Shown in pieces: positions 19,627 to 28,497 of a stretch of 61,689 nt of DNA. The notes beneath the pieces are model-generated. The model made no database searches, was not told where the DNA came from, and saw nothing but the letters and a program-made list of their open reading frames with translations. This DNA is from Pontibacter qinzhouensis. Its GTDB lineage: Bacteria > Bacteroidota > Bacteroidia > Cytophagales > Hymenobacteraceae. Positions within the stretch are counted from its first letter, which is position 1. Each line of letters begins with the position of its first letter. Where the stretch lies: NCBI RefSeq assembly GCF_008017455.1, contig NZ_VRTY01000030.1, positions 1 to 61,689 of the forward strand, read 5' to 3'. The position numbers were made by a program, and so were the translations under genes.

Positions 19627-20760
19627 TTAGAAAGATTTCGTAAACCAGCCTTTCCGGTAGAAGAAGTAGAGCTGCAGCAAAATAAGCAGTAGCATCAGAC
19701 TGATGAGGATGGGGTAGGCGTAAGGCTGGTAGAGTTCCGGCATGCTATAGGGGTAAACCTCGCCGGTTTCGGGGTTCTCGCGTGCGAAGTTCATGCCGTA
19801 GATGCCGGCTATAAAACTGAGCGGAATAAATATGCTGGAGATAATGGTGAGTACTTTCATAATCTCGTTCATCCGGTTACTTACCGTAGACATGTACAGG
19901 TCTACAAGGCTCGATGCCATCTCTTTGTGGCTGTCAATCAGGTCGATTAGCTGAATGGTGTGGTCGTAGGCGTCGCGGAAGTATACTTTCAGGTTCTCGG
20001 GCAGAACGTCTTCCTCCATCCGTAGCAGTTCTACCAGTTTGTCGCGCTCCGGCCAGGCAATTCGGCGGAGTTTCACCAGCTCATTTTTCAGGTCAAGGAT
20101 GTGTTGCAGGGTAATTTTTGAAGAAGACTTTAGTATGCTGTGCTCCAGTTCATCCACATACTTTCCTATTTCGGCAATTACCGGGAAATAGTAATCGAGC
20201 ACAACATCCAGGATGGCATATACGATGTAAATAGGCGGCCGCTGCCTGATAACACCCCGCCCGGCACGTATGCGCTCCCGTAGCGGGTCCAGGCAATCGG
20301 CGTAATCGCTTTGAAGCGTAACAACGTAGTTGGCGTTCGAGAATACCGAAAGCTGCACATCTTCTACAGAGTGTTGTTCCTCAGACCAGCGCAGCATGCG
20401 GGTAATCATAAAGAGTCCGTCTTCGTACTCATCTACTTTGGGCCGCTGGTAGTCGTTTATCACGTCCTCCATCTGGAGCGGGTGTATCTTGAAATCCTTA
20501 ACCAGTTGCTCCTGAATCTGCAGGTCGCCATAGCCTCTAATATCAATCCAGTGCCTGGCATCAGGCAGTTCCTTAAACCGCTTCAGCAGCTGCGCATACG
20601 TTTCGAACTCCTGTTCCTCAAACATTGCCTCGCTAAACGACATCAGGAAAAATCGTGGCACAAAAGCCTCCGTCGGTACATACAGGTGGCCAGGTTTTAT
20701 ACCTATTTTCCGGTCCAGGATGCTGTTGCTTCTGGAGCGCCTATATTTTTTCTTTGCCAT
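19627..20760 (-). CDS. corA: CorA-family magnesium/cobalt transporter
   Basis: Divalent-cation channel of the inner membrane. 377 aa: a large N-terminal cytoplasmic domain, then two C-terminal spans with the family motif YGMNF (about residue 326) at the end of the first span, which forms the selectivity filter. The acidic/basic regulatory region and long helix (LDLKNELVKLRRIAWPERDK) are present. An in-frame ATG at 20781 would add seven residues; ATG at 20760 (MAKKKYRRSRSN) is preferred. It converges on the ABC operon. The last residues are basic, KGWFTKSF. Confidence 0.9.
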   Translation of the reverse strand: MAKKKYRRSRSNSILDRKIGIKPGHLYVPTEAFVPRFFLMSFSEAMFEEQEFETYAQLLKRFKELPDARHWIDIRGYGDLQIQEQLVKDFKIHPLQMEDVINDYQRPKVDEYEDGLFMITRMLRWSEEQHSVEDVQLSVFSNANYVVTLQSDYADCLDPLRERIRAGRGVIRQRPPIYIVYAILDVVLDYYFPVIAEIGKYVDELEHSILKSSSKITLQHILDLKNELVKLRRIAWPERDKLVELLRMEEDVLPENLKVYFRDAYDHTIQLIDLIDSHKEMASSLVDLYMSTVSNRMNEIMKVLTIISSIFIPLSFIAGIYGMNFARENPETGEVYPYSMPELYQPYAYPILISLMLLLILLQLYFFYRKGWFTKSF

Positions 20761-20831
20761 TAACTGGATAGAATTGAACATTAGAATTTAAAAATTAGTG
20801 ATGAACAACTCACATTCTGAGCAGCAGCAGC

Positions 20832-20889
20832 AACCCTTGGCCTTTTTTCAGCAAATTGCCTTTGGAAGGGCTTTTTCATTAGAATAATT
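20832..20889 (+). repeat. Family A repeat, copy 5
   Basis: AACCCTTGGCC start, core TGCCTTTGGAAGGGC then TTTTTCATTAGAATAATT. Lies upstream of corA and 257 bp from the YigZ gene's stop; one of few copies not directed away from an adjacent stop codon. Confidence 0.92.
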
Positions 20890-21105
20890 TAGTTGTTGAT
20901 TGTCGGTTGTTAATTGTTAAATGGCTTAATGGTTAAATGGTTGATTTGAATATGTAACGGCTTAACATGAAAGAAAGGGTGAAACAGGGTATAAGTGAAG
21001 AACCTTTGGATCAGGCCATATAAATAGATCAGCTTATAGCTTAAAATAGTTTGTTTCTAAAAGTTCTTCTAATTCGAATCCTGAAGTACCAAAATGCAGT
21101 TTCCT

Positions 21106-21142
21106 ATTCACTCATTCACTCATTCACTCATTCACTCATTCA
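21106..21142. repeat. 8-bp tandem repeat (ATTCACTC, about 4.6 units)
   Basis: Four perfect ATTCACTC units plus ATTCA, 4 bp beyond the stop codon of the YigZ-family gene. Likely to vary in copy number by slippage. Confidence 0.95.
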
Positions 21143-21145
21143 AAA

Positions 21146-21748
21146 TTAAAACAGCTCCTGCACCTCTACGCCAGCCAGGTTCTCGACTTTAGCTTTTAGC
21201 TCCTCCTTCAGGTTTTTCCGTACTTCCAGGGTTAGCTGGCAGCTGAGTTCAAACTGCTGGTCGCGCATCTCCAGGTTATACTCCTTCACCAGGCTCATTA
21301 CCTCGTTCATTTGCAGGTACTCAAAACGCAACTGTAATAAAGCTGTTTCATGTTTTTCTACGACCGTGGCGTTGGCAAGGGCCTCTGCTGTGGCTGTTTT
21401 GTAGGCGTAGATTAATCCGCTCACCCCGAGTTTAATGCCGCCAAAATACCGGATAACTACCACCAGCACGTTGCTGAGGTCAGCAGACCGGATCTGGCCC
21501 AGAATCGGGTCACCGGCCGAGTGGTTGGGTTCGCCATCATCGTTGGCCCGGTAGCGGCTTTTGTCGGCACCCAGGCAGTAGGCGTAGCAGTGGTGGCGGG
21601 CATCGTAGTACTGTTTTTTGATGCCTGCATATATTTCCTTCACTTCTTCTTCGGAATAAACCGGGTAAGCCAGCGCAATAAACTTGCTTCCTTTCTCTTT
21701 GTAAAGCCCTTCTGCCGGTGCTGCTATGGTGCGGTAAGTATCCTCCAT
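21146..21748 (-). CDS. YigZ/IMPACT family protein
   Basis: 200-aa member of the UPF0029 family; bacterial homologues are of uncertain function and the eukaryotic relative IMPACT regulates translation. The N-terminal domain carries KGSKFIALAYPV and the conserved HHCYAY..G (YDARHHCYAYCLG) and DDGEPNHSAGDPILGQI, then VVVIRYFGGIKLGVSGLI, the family signature. The C-terminal half (from about 135) is the smaller ferredoxin-like domain. Stands alone on the - strand, with a tandem repeat right after its stop. Confidence 0.9.
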   Translation of the reverse strand: MEDTYRTIAAPAEGLYKEKGSKFIALAYPVYSEEEVKEIYAGIKKQYYDARHHCYAYCLGADKSRYRANDDGEPNHSAGDPILGQIRSADLSNVLVVVIRYFGGIKLGVSGLIYAYKTATAEALANATVVEKHETALLQLRFEYLQMNEVMSLVKEYNLEMRDQQFELSCQLTLEVRKNLKEELKAKVENLAGVEVQELF

Positions 21749-21835
21749 TCCTTTCTAATCTGCCAATCTGCTAAAGCAAGTATAGCAAATTAAGCTGATT
21801 TGGGTTAATTTACAGCATAAAATAAAGAAATCGCT

Positions 21836-22243
21836 TTGGCTTCAGTACCCTATATCTTAAAGTTCGACCAGTTCGGGAGTGCTTCAGAAGGATTTATTAC
21901 CACCACCCAATACGCCGACAGGTTGCCATTTGCCGTGCGCCGTGTTTTCTGGACCTACGACACGCCTATTGACGCGCTGCGCGGAAACCATGCCAACAAA
22001 ACAACGGAAGAGGTGCTGGTGGCCGTAACCGGATCAGTAACCATAGAGGCCGAAACGAGCCGGGGCAAAAACACATTTACACTTTCTTCGCCCAACACAG
22101 GGCTTTACATACCCGCCCTTTGCTGGACACAAATTACCTTTTCGCCCGATGCCGTTGCCATTTGCCTGGCCTCCACCGACTTCGACCCACAAGATTATGT
22201 GCACAGTTACGAGGAATTTAAACAATTAACAGCCCCACGCTAA
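21836..22243 (+). CDS. FdtA/QdtA-type sugar 3,4-ketoisomerase (cupin)
   Basis: Likely isomerises a dTDP-4-keto-6-deoxyhexose to the 3-keto form, the step before 3-amination, in synthesis of a surface amino sugar. 135 aa, usual size, WxcM-like cupin: residues RRVFWTYDTP, RGNHANKTTEEVLVAVTGSV (with the conserved His) and GLYIPALCWTQI match the family. The start is TTG at 21836, as no ATG fits. The aminotransferase gene follows 10 bp later and supplies the next step, so the pair forms an operon. The usual third member, an N-acyltransferase, is not here. Confidence 0.85.
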   Translation: MASVPYILKFDQFGSASEGFITTTQYADRLPFAVRRVFWTYDTPIDALRGNHANKTTEEVLVAVTGSVTIEAETSRGKNTFTLSSPNTGLYIPALCWTQITFSPDAVAICLASTDFDPQDYVHSYEEFKQLTAPR

Positions 22244-22253
22244 AGTCAGTTAA

Positions 22254-23360
22254 ATGGCAGCAATTCCCTATTTTGAGTTCAGAGATTTTCCGGAGGGGGT
22301 GGCTGCGGAAGTGGAGCATGCGGTGCTGCAGGCGGTGCGAAGCAAACGCTATATACTCAGCGAGCAGGTTACTGCCTTTGAGCAGGCCTTTGCCACTACG
22401 CTTGGTGCTGCACATGCCATTGGGGTTGGCAACGGCTACGATGCGCTGGTGCTGGCCCTGAAAGCCATTGGAGCAGGCCCCGGCGATGAAGTGATAGTTC
22501 CAGCCAATACTTTTATTGCTACAGCCAATGCGGTGGTGCAGGCAGGTTGTGTACCGGTGCTGGTGGAGCCCGATCTGCAAACCTATAACTTGGCAGCTGC
22601 CGTTGCCGAACGCGCCATTACAGCCCGCACCAAAGCCATTATGCCGGTGCACCTCTACGGGCAAGCCTGCGAAATGAATGCGCTGGTAGAACTGGCAGCT
22701 AAACACCACCTGCACCTGATCGAAGATTTTGCCCAGGCACAAGGAGCTACTTTTGCCGGAAAGGCAGTAGGCACCTTCGGAACCGTGAATGCCACCAGCT
22801 TTTACCCCACCAAAAATCTGGGTGCTTTGGGAGATGGAGGTGCGGTGGTAACCAACGATGCGGCCATTGCTGCCTTTGTGCACAGCTACCATAACTATGG
22901 CGAAACCACCAAATACCGTAACGACCTGGTAGGCATAAACTCGCGCCTCGATGTGCTACAGGCGGCTGTGCTGGAAGTAAAACTTAAGTTTCTTACACAA
23001 GCAAATGCAGAGCGACAAAGGCAGGCACAGTTCTATCTTCAGGAGCTGGAGGGGGTAGGAAATGTGGTGCTGCCTTTTACCGCCCCCGGTAGCAGCCATG
23101 TGTTCCACGTGTTCAACATCAGGAGCAGCCACCGCGATGCGCTCAAGGCACATCTGCAGGAGCAGGGGATAGCTACTGCCATACATTACCCGGTTCCGGT
23201 GCACCTGCAAACCGCCTACAGCCACCTCGGCTACAAACCAGGCGACTTACCCATTGCCGAAGAACTTGCCTCCACCAGCCTCAGCCTCCCGCTCTTCCCG
23301 GGGCTACGCCAGGAGGAACAGCAGCTTGTGGTAAAGGCGGTGAAGAAGTTTTTTAGATAA
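22254..23360 (+). CDS. DegT/DnrJ/EryC1 family sugar aminotransferase (FdtB-like)
   Basis: PLP-dependent transamination of a nucleotide 3-keto sugar using glutamate. 368 aa. GNGYDALVLAL (about residue 63), VPANTFIATANA, the Asp in HLIEDFAQAQGA, and the lysine that forms the PLP aldimine in FYPTKNLGALGDGGAVVTND (about 183) are visible, as is YRNDLVGINSRLD. Spacing of 10 bp from the ketoisomerase gene supports pairing in one pathway (3-amino-3,6-dideoxyhexose). The final sugar and acceptor are not known. Confidence 0.9.
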   Translation: MAAIPYFEFRDFPEGVAAEVEHAVLQAVRSKRYILSEQVTAFEQAFATTLGAAHAIGVGNGYDALVLALKAIGAGPGDEVIVPANTFIATANAVVQAGCVPVLVEPDLQTYNLAAAVAERAITARTKAIMPVHLYGQACEMNALVELAAKHHLHLIEDFAQAQGATFAGKAVGTFGTVNATSFYPTKNLGALGDGGAVVTNDAAIAAFVHSYHNYGETTKYRNDLVGINSRLDVLQAAVLEVKLKFLTQANAERQRQAQFYLQELEGVGNVVLPFTAPGSSHVFHVFNIRSSHRDALKAHLQEQGIATAIHYPVPVHLQTAYSHLGYKPGDLPIAEELASTSLSLPLFPGLRQEEQQLVVKAVKKFFR

Positions 23361-23416
23361 TAGAAGCTAGATGTTAGATACCAGACTTTTTAGTCCGGAT
23401 CAACAACCAACAAACA

Positions 23417-23474
23417 AATTATTCTAATAGAAAACCCCTCCAAAAGCTTTTCCAGCATTTTTAGCTCAAGGGTT
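23417..23474 (-). repeat. Family A repeat, copy 6 (overlaps a gene end)
   Basis: On the + strand AATTATTCTAATAG to CTCAAGGGTT. The last 14 bp overlap the methyltransferase-like gene and supply its final codons and stop. The core on the - strand is AAAAGCTTTTGGAGGGGTTTTC. Confidence 0.92.
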
Positions 23475-24264
23475 GAGGTTCAGTTGTGGGGTAGCCAATC
23501 AGGTAAATAACATGTTTGCCGGGTTTGTCTCCTACCTTGCCGGCTCGCCAGGTGTAATTTGGAGCATGCACCTTGTTTGCCATTTGCTGGAGCATAGCAG
23601 GCGTGTAGATGCGGAGCAACGAAACAGTACCGTCCCATATAATGCCTATCGGGATGAGCGGCACGAGGTAGGTAAAAAATAACCTGCTGAGTTTAAAAGG
23701 GCGGATAAAAGGCGTAACGAGAAGTATCAGGAAAGGAAACACCAGCCAAAGTATGATAAGCTCCAGCCAGCTTTTGCTGGCTCCCTCAAACACACCGATA
23801 CCTACACGTTTATCGGCTGCATCTTGCAAAATAGCCTGCGCCTGCTCCGGCCTGAAATGATGAAACGACGAAAAAATAGTGCGGGTACCCTGTACAGAGG
23901 CAGGAACAGCGGTAGCATCTACCGGCTCAGAAATAAAATCTATCAGGCCGCCAGAGCGTTCTTTTAGATAGAGATAAGCAGCCTCATTGGGGTACAGGTC
24001 CGACAAAGTAACCTGCACCGGTACTCCCATTTGCTTGTTAAGTGCCTGGCTTATAACCTCTATGCCTCCTCCGGCTCCGGAGCAAAGATCGGTGAAGTGT
24101 TGCTGCTTTGTTTTCGTCAGAAGCTCCTGCAGCAGCGGAACAGCGGTTTCGTAGGCTCCAAGCTTCGAGATCATGAAACGCAGGAAATCCAGCATGCCTT
24201 GCCTGATAATGTGCGGAAACCAGGCCTGATCCTCCAGCTCAAAAAGATGTAATCGAAAATTCAC
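23461..24264 (-). CDS. SAM-dependent methyltransferase-like protein with membrane segment
   Basis: 267 aa of unknown substrate. The Rossmann motif FTDLCSGAGGGIEVISQAL (about residue 58) and VTLSDLYPNEAAY (acidic end of the second strand) fit a class I methyltransferase; FSSFHHFRPEQAQAIL resembles the motif IV region. After this, residues about 169-205 form two hydrophobic spans (LIILWLVFPFLILLVTPFI then LFFTYLVPLIPIGIIW), unusual for a soluble methyltransferase. Its last codons (QPLS) and stop are formed by a family A repeat. Isolated between a sugar operon and an unknown gene on the same strand. Confidence 0.65.
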   Translation of the reverse strand: MNFRLHLFELEDQAWFPHIIRQGMLDFLRFMISKLGAYETAVPLLQELLTKTKQQHFTDLCSGAGGGIEVISQALNKQMGVPVQVTLSDLYPNEAAYLYLKERSGGLIDFISEPVDATAVPASVQGTRTIFSSFHHFRPEQAQAILQDAADKRVGIGVFEGASKSWLELIILWLVFPFLILLVTPFIRPFKLSRLFFTYLVPLIPIGIIWDGTVSLLRIYTPAMLQQMANKVHAPNYTWRAGKVGDKPGKHVIYLIGYPTTEPQPLS

Positions 24265-24321
24265 AGCAATTCCCTTTTTTTAAGCATACTAAGCCTACCT
24301 GAAAAGGTTGTTGCTGCTGCT

Positions 24322-24828
24322 TTAGCTGATAATACCAGAGGGTCCTGCCGTTGCCTTAAAATCATCGCCAAGGTTGCTGAACAGTTGCCAGAAAAATTCG
24401 CCTTTATCTGCAGCAGAAGGGGCTACTTTTAAGATAGCACCATTGGTAAAATCTAACTGGAAACCGGCATCCTGACCAGAGGTTATGATGTCAGCGTTCA
24501 TGGGGTATCCACCTTTCAGCAAATCTTTCAGGCGCTGGTCGCGGAGGTTGGCACCAGGCACTTTCCAATCGAAGGCAGGATCTGGCAGGCCGGCCGTTTG
24601 CCTAGGCAGGAGCACGTGCTTGTGCGATATGGCATCGCCTTTGGGCAGGTCAAGGTGCCAGGCACAGTCAAGCGCCAGCGTATAGGCACCAATATCGAGC
24701 ACCAGACCCTGGCTGGTGGTGTAGTGCGTGCTGCCAAAGTGGAAATATTGTATCTTGCCGTTGCGGGTGGTGCGGGTAAGCGGCAGGCCCACGATCGGCT
24801 CAAATATTTCCTGTAGTTTCTGTTGCAT
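24322..24828 (-). CDS. Uncharacterised protein, 168 aa
   Basis: No family recognised. The sequence is soluble-looking, with FGSTHYTTSQGLVLDIGAYT and WHLDLPKGDAISHKHVLLPR in the first half and FFWQLFSNLGDDFKATAGPS at the end. No signal peptide, Cys cluster or membrane span. It lies divergent from the PBP1A gene and 58 bp upstream of the methyltransferase-like gene on the same strand; the two could share a transcript. Codon and base use match neighbours, so I take it as a real gene. Function not assigned. Confidence 0.7.
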   Translation of the reverse strand: MQQKLQEIFEPIVGLPLTRTTRNGKIQYFHFGSTHYTTSQGLVLDIGAYTLALDCAWHLDLPKGDAISHKHVLLPRQTAGLPDPAFDWKVPGANLRDQRLKDLLKGGYPMNADIITSGQDAGFQLDFTNGAILKVAPSAADKGEFFWQLFSNLGDDFKATAGPSGIIS

Positions 24829-24999
24829 AGTAGTTTAGCTGAAAAGCCTGCAAAGATAGGCACACAACAGAAACAAGCGAAGCGTTCGCTAAGTTTTAGG
24901 ACCTAAAATCAGGTATATTAAGTACAAAGGGTATATTTGCATTAGATTAGAAAGAAGCGTGAACTGGAATTTTGGAGAGTAACTCTCTGTTTAATAAGG

Positions 25000-27327
25000 A
25001 TGCTGCAAGAGCAAGAAAAAGTAAAAAAGCCAAAAAAATCGTTATACGGGTTCGCCATTAGCTTTATCTGGAAGATTTTCTTCCTGGGAGTGGCCTCTAT
25101 CGTGTTCTACCTGTTCAGCGTAGAGCACAACCTGTTTTACCTGTTTGGCTCCTCACCAAGCCTCGACCGGCTGGAGAACCCCCGTAGCGACCAGGCATCA
25201 GAACTGTATACCGCCGATGGGCAACTAATCGGGAAGTACTTCCGGGAGAACCGTAGCCCGGTGTCTTATGACCAAGTGTCGCCGGTGCTGGTAAAGGCGC
25301 TTATCGCAACCGAAGACGTGCGCTTTTACCAGCATTCCGGCATCGACCCTTCTGCCATTGCCTCCATTCTGTATGGCACACTGCTAGGCGGCGACAGTCG
25401 CGGTGGCAGTACTATTTCGCAACAGCTGGCCAAGAACCTCTACAAAACCAGAGCCGACGACTCTAAAGGTGCGCTAGGCCATATCCCGGGAGCCAATATT
25501 CTCATCTCTAAAACCAAAGAATGGATAACGGCCATTAAACTGGAACAGCGCTATACCAAAGAAGAAATACTGGCCATGTACCTGAACACGGTTGATTTTG
25601 GCTCGAACTCGTTTGGCATAAAGGTAGCATCCAAAACCTTTTTCAATACCTCACCCGATAGCCTGAAGCCGGAGCAGGCAGCGGTGCTGGTCGGCCTGCT
25701 CAAGGCACCCACCTCATACAGCCCACGGTTTAATCCTGCTAATTCGAAGCGCCGCCGCAATACTGTGCTGGCACAAATGGCTAAGTACAACTTCCTGTCT
25801 AAGGCAGAAGCCGATTCGCTTAGCACGCTTCCACTTACGCTGCAGTACAAGGTCGAGAACCACTATGACGGACCTGCCACTTATTTTCGTGGGGCTGTGG
25901 CCGATTACCTGAAAGAGTGGTGCACCCAAAACGGCTACGACCTGTACCGTGATGGCCTGAAAGTGTACACTACCATAGATTCACGGATGCAGCAGCATGC
26001 CGAAAATGCCATTGAAAAACAGATGCGGGTGTTACAGCGTCGCTTCGACAGCCATTGGAAAGACAAAAACCCCTGGGTAGATGAAAAGAACCGCGAAATA
26101 CCTGGTTTTATAGAATCTACGATCAAGCGCACAGCTTATTACAAGCGCCTGAAAGAGAAGCACGGAAACGACACAGAAGCCATAAACCGCGAACTGAACA
26201 CACCCCGCGACATGATGGTGTTTACCTGGGATAATCCGCAACTGGAGAAAAAGGTAACTATGTCGCCGCTCGACTCGCTCCGGTACTACAAGCGCTTTTT
26301 GCATGGTGGCATGATGACCATGGACCCGTTTAGTGGCGAGATAAAAGCATGGGTAGGCGGCATTAACTTCAAGTACTTCAAGTATGACCACGTAAAGCAG
26401 GCACGCCGGCAGCCGGGTTCTACCTTTAAGCCATTTGTGTATGTAGCCGCCATCGACAATGGTTACTCGCCCTGCGATAAAATTGTGGACAAGCGCATAA
26501 CCATTAATTATGTAGAGAACGGCGAGAAAAAAGACTGGTCGCCCACCAATGCCGATTGGGTATACACAGGGGCGCCTATGACACTGCGCCGTGCCATGGG
26601 TAAATCAGTGAACTCGGTTACTGCCCAACTCACAGAGCTTGTAGGTTGGGAAACAGTGGTGAAATATGCCAAACGGCTCGGCATCAGCAGTCCGTTACAG
26701 GCAGTGCCTTCTATTGGTTTAGGCCCAAGCGATGTGTCGGTATACGAAATGGTGGGGGCTTACAGCACTTTCCCGAATCAAGGATTCTATACAACACCGC
26801 GCTTTATTACCCGCATCGAAGACCGCAATGGGAACCTGATTCACCAGTTCGTGCCCAAACAGAAAAAAGTACTTAGCGAAGAAACTGCCTTTCTGATGAT
26901 GCACATGCTCAAAGGCGGCATGGAAGAACCAGGTGGTACCTCGCAGGCACTCTGGGAGTATGACCTCTGGAAAGGAAACGAAATAGGAGGCAAAACCGGT
27001 ACCACCTCCAACCACTCCGATGGCTGGTTTATGGGCGTAACCAAAGACCTGGTAACTGGCGTGTGGGTGGGCGCAGAAGACAGAAGCATCCACTTCCGGA
27101 CCTCCGCACTTGGCGAAGGCTCTAAAACGGCCTTACCAGTATTCGGCCTGTATATGGAGCAGATTTACAAAGATACGGCGCTTGGCTACACAAGAGGCCG
27201 TTTCCCGTCTCCCACCGTTAAGATCAGCAAAAAGTATAACTGCACCACCGTACTGCCAAAAGCGGCTCCAGACTCCACAGCCATAGATCTGGAACTTGAA
27301 ATTCTGAACATGGGCGATAACATTTAA
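25000..27327 (+). CDS. mrcA: Penicillin-binding protein 1A (bifunctional transglycosylase/transpeptidase)
   Basis: Polymerises and cross-links peptidoglycan at the periplasmic side of the inner membrane. 775 aa: N-terminal cytoplasmic tail and one span (about residues 20-45), GT51 domain with EDVRFYQHSGID (catalytic Glu) and GGSTISQQLAKNLY, then a linker and the transpeptidase domain with the active Ser in GSTFKPFVYV (SxxK), SVN in KSVNSVTAQ, and KTGTTSNHSDGWF. A TATATTTG element (24932-24939) 61 bp upstream is a possible -7 site. Followed by a family A repeat and the convergent epimerase gene. Confidence 0.95.
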   Translation: MLQEQEKVKKPKKSLYGFAISFIWKIFFLGVASIVFYLFSVEHNLFYLFGSSPSLDRLENPRSDQASELYTADGQLIGKYFRENRSPVSYDQVSPVLVKALIATEDVRFYQHSGIDPSAIASILYGTLLGGDSRGGSTISQQLAKNLYKTRADDSKGALGHIPGANILISKTKEWITAIKLEQRYTKEEILAMYLNTVDFGSNSFGIKVASKTFFNTSPDSLKPEQAAVLVGLLKAPTSYSPRFNPANSKRRRNTVLAQMAKYNFLSKAEADSLSTLPLTLQYKVENHYDGPATYFRGAVADYLKEWCTQNGYDLYRDGLKVYTTIDSRMQQHAENAIEKQMRVLQRRFDSHWKDKNPWVDEKNREIPGFIESTIKRTAYYKRLKEKHGNDTEAINRELNTPRDMMVFTWDNPQLEKKVTMSPLDSLRYYKRFLHGGMMTMDPFSGEIKAWVGGINFKYFKYDHVKQARRQPGSTFKPFVYVAAIDNGYSPCDKIVDKRITINYVENGEKKDWSPTNADWVYTGAPMTLRRAMGKSVNSVTAQLTELVGWETVVKYAKRLGISSPLQAVPSIGLGPSDVSVYEMVGAYSTFPNQGFYTTPRFITRIEDRNGNLIHQFVPKQKKVLSEETAFLMMHMLKGGMEEPGGTSQALWEYDLWKGNEIGGKTGTTSNHSDGWFMGVTKDLVTGVWVGAEDRSIHFRTSALGEGSKTALPVFGLYMEQIYKDTALGYTRGRFPSPTVKISKKYNCTTVLPKAAPDSTAIDLELEILNMGDNI

Positions 27328-27366
27328 CCTGCTTTTACTTTAGCCTTAAGATTTTTCGACAAGCCT

Positions 27367-27423
27367 GATTATTCGAATGAAAAAGGCCTTCAGAAGGTTC
27401 CGGCTCTATTTTGTGCCAAGGGT
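27367..27423 (-). repeat. Family A repeat, copy 7
   Basis: On the + strand GATTATTCGAATGAAAA to GTGCCAAGGGT, core CCTTCAGAAGG. Its CAAGGGT end is 26 bp from the stop of the - strand epimerase gene and its other end 40 bp from the PBP1A stop. Confidence 0.9.
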
Positions 27424-27448
27424 GTGTTGTAAATACTGTTTCTATATT

Positions 27449-28366
27449 TTATTGTTCTTCTTTAGAAAAAAACGATTTAAGAGCCTCCGGGAGCTGGCTA
27501 TACTCAAACGTGAAACCGGTCTGCAGTACTTTGTTCGCACTAACACGCTGACCGCCTAAAATTACGCCACTCATTTCGCCCAGCAACAGGTTTAAGGCAA
27601 AGGCCGGCACTTTAGGCAGCACCAGCGGGCGGTGCATAACCTGCGCCAGTTGCTTTGTAAACTCTGAATTCGTAACTGGATGTGGGGCAACAGCATTGTA
27701 AACGCCCTCAAACTGTGTGTCTTCTATGGCCTTTATGTAGAGGCGGCAGGCATCGTCGATATGGATCCAGGACATATATTGTTTTCCTGAACCAAGTGGT
27801 GCTCCGGCCATCATCTTCACGGGGCGGGCCAGTTGGGGCAGTGCGCCGCCTTTGGTGCTTAGCACAATACCTGTCCTGAAAATAACGGTGCGTAAGCCCA
27901 AGTCCCTGATTTCCCAGGTTGCACCTTCCCAGGCTTTACAAACCTCTGCCAGAAAATCGTCGGCATACATGCTTTCTTCCGACATCAGCTGATCGCCGGA
28001 GTCGCCGTAAATGCCAATGCCAGAAGCCGCTATAAAGCCTTTTACGTGGTGGTCGGTTTTTTGGAGGCAGCTGTAGAGCAGGTGAGTGCTGTTTACGCGG
28101 CTGTTCAGGATTTCTTTCTTATGCTCTTCCGTCCACTTTTCATCGGTAATGCCAGCCCCGGATAGGTGCACAATATAATCGGCCCAGGTAATGGCGTTAT
28201 CATCTATGTGAGGGTGCTTTATGTCCCACTTAAAAGTTTTGTAATTCGAGAACTTGTCGGGGTTCCTGCTGAGGTGAGCCACTTCATAGCCCAAATCGAT
28301 CAGCATCTCTGATAAGCGGGAGCCAACCAGACCTGATCCGCCTGTAATAAGTATCTTACATGGCAT
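27449..28366 (-). CDS. TIGR01777-family NAD(P)-dependent epimerase/SulA-like protein
   Basis: 305-aa extended SDR protein (YfcH-like), related to epimerases; activity of the subfamily is largely unknown. N-terminal ITGGSGLVGSRLSEML gives the nucleotide-binding loop (GxxGxxG); IVHLSGAGITDEKW and the DUF1731-like C-terminal end (VILGGQRVSANKVLQTGFTF) are the family hallmarks. An active-site Tyr-x3-Lys is not evident, as usual for the subfamily. Alone on the - strand between PBP1A and the pterin operon. Confidence 0.85.
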   Translation of the reverse strand: MPCKILITGGSGLVGSRLSEMLIDLGYEVAHLSRNPDKFSNYKTFKWDIKHPHIDDNAITWADYIVHLSGAGITDEKWTEEHKKEILNSRVNSTHLLYSCLQKTDHHVKGFIAASGIGIYGDSGDQLMSEESMYADDFLAEVCKAWEGATWEIRDLGLRTVIFRTGIVLSTKGGALPQLARPVKMMAGAPLGSGKQYMSWIHIDDACRLYIKAIEDTQFEGVYNAVAPHPVTNSEFTKQLAQVMHRPLVLPKVPAFALNLLLGEMSGVILGGQRVSANKVLQTGFTFEYSQLPEALKSFFSKEEQ

Positions 28367-28497
28367 AGTTTATAGTTTTATTAGAAGCATATCTTGTTTT
28401 GCCTATACGTATACCGGCTACAAAACAGTTGAAACTGCATTGTGTTCAATTGCATCAAGTATGTCTTCTGGTAGAGGTAGGGGAGTAGTGGTGTAGC

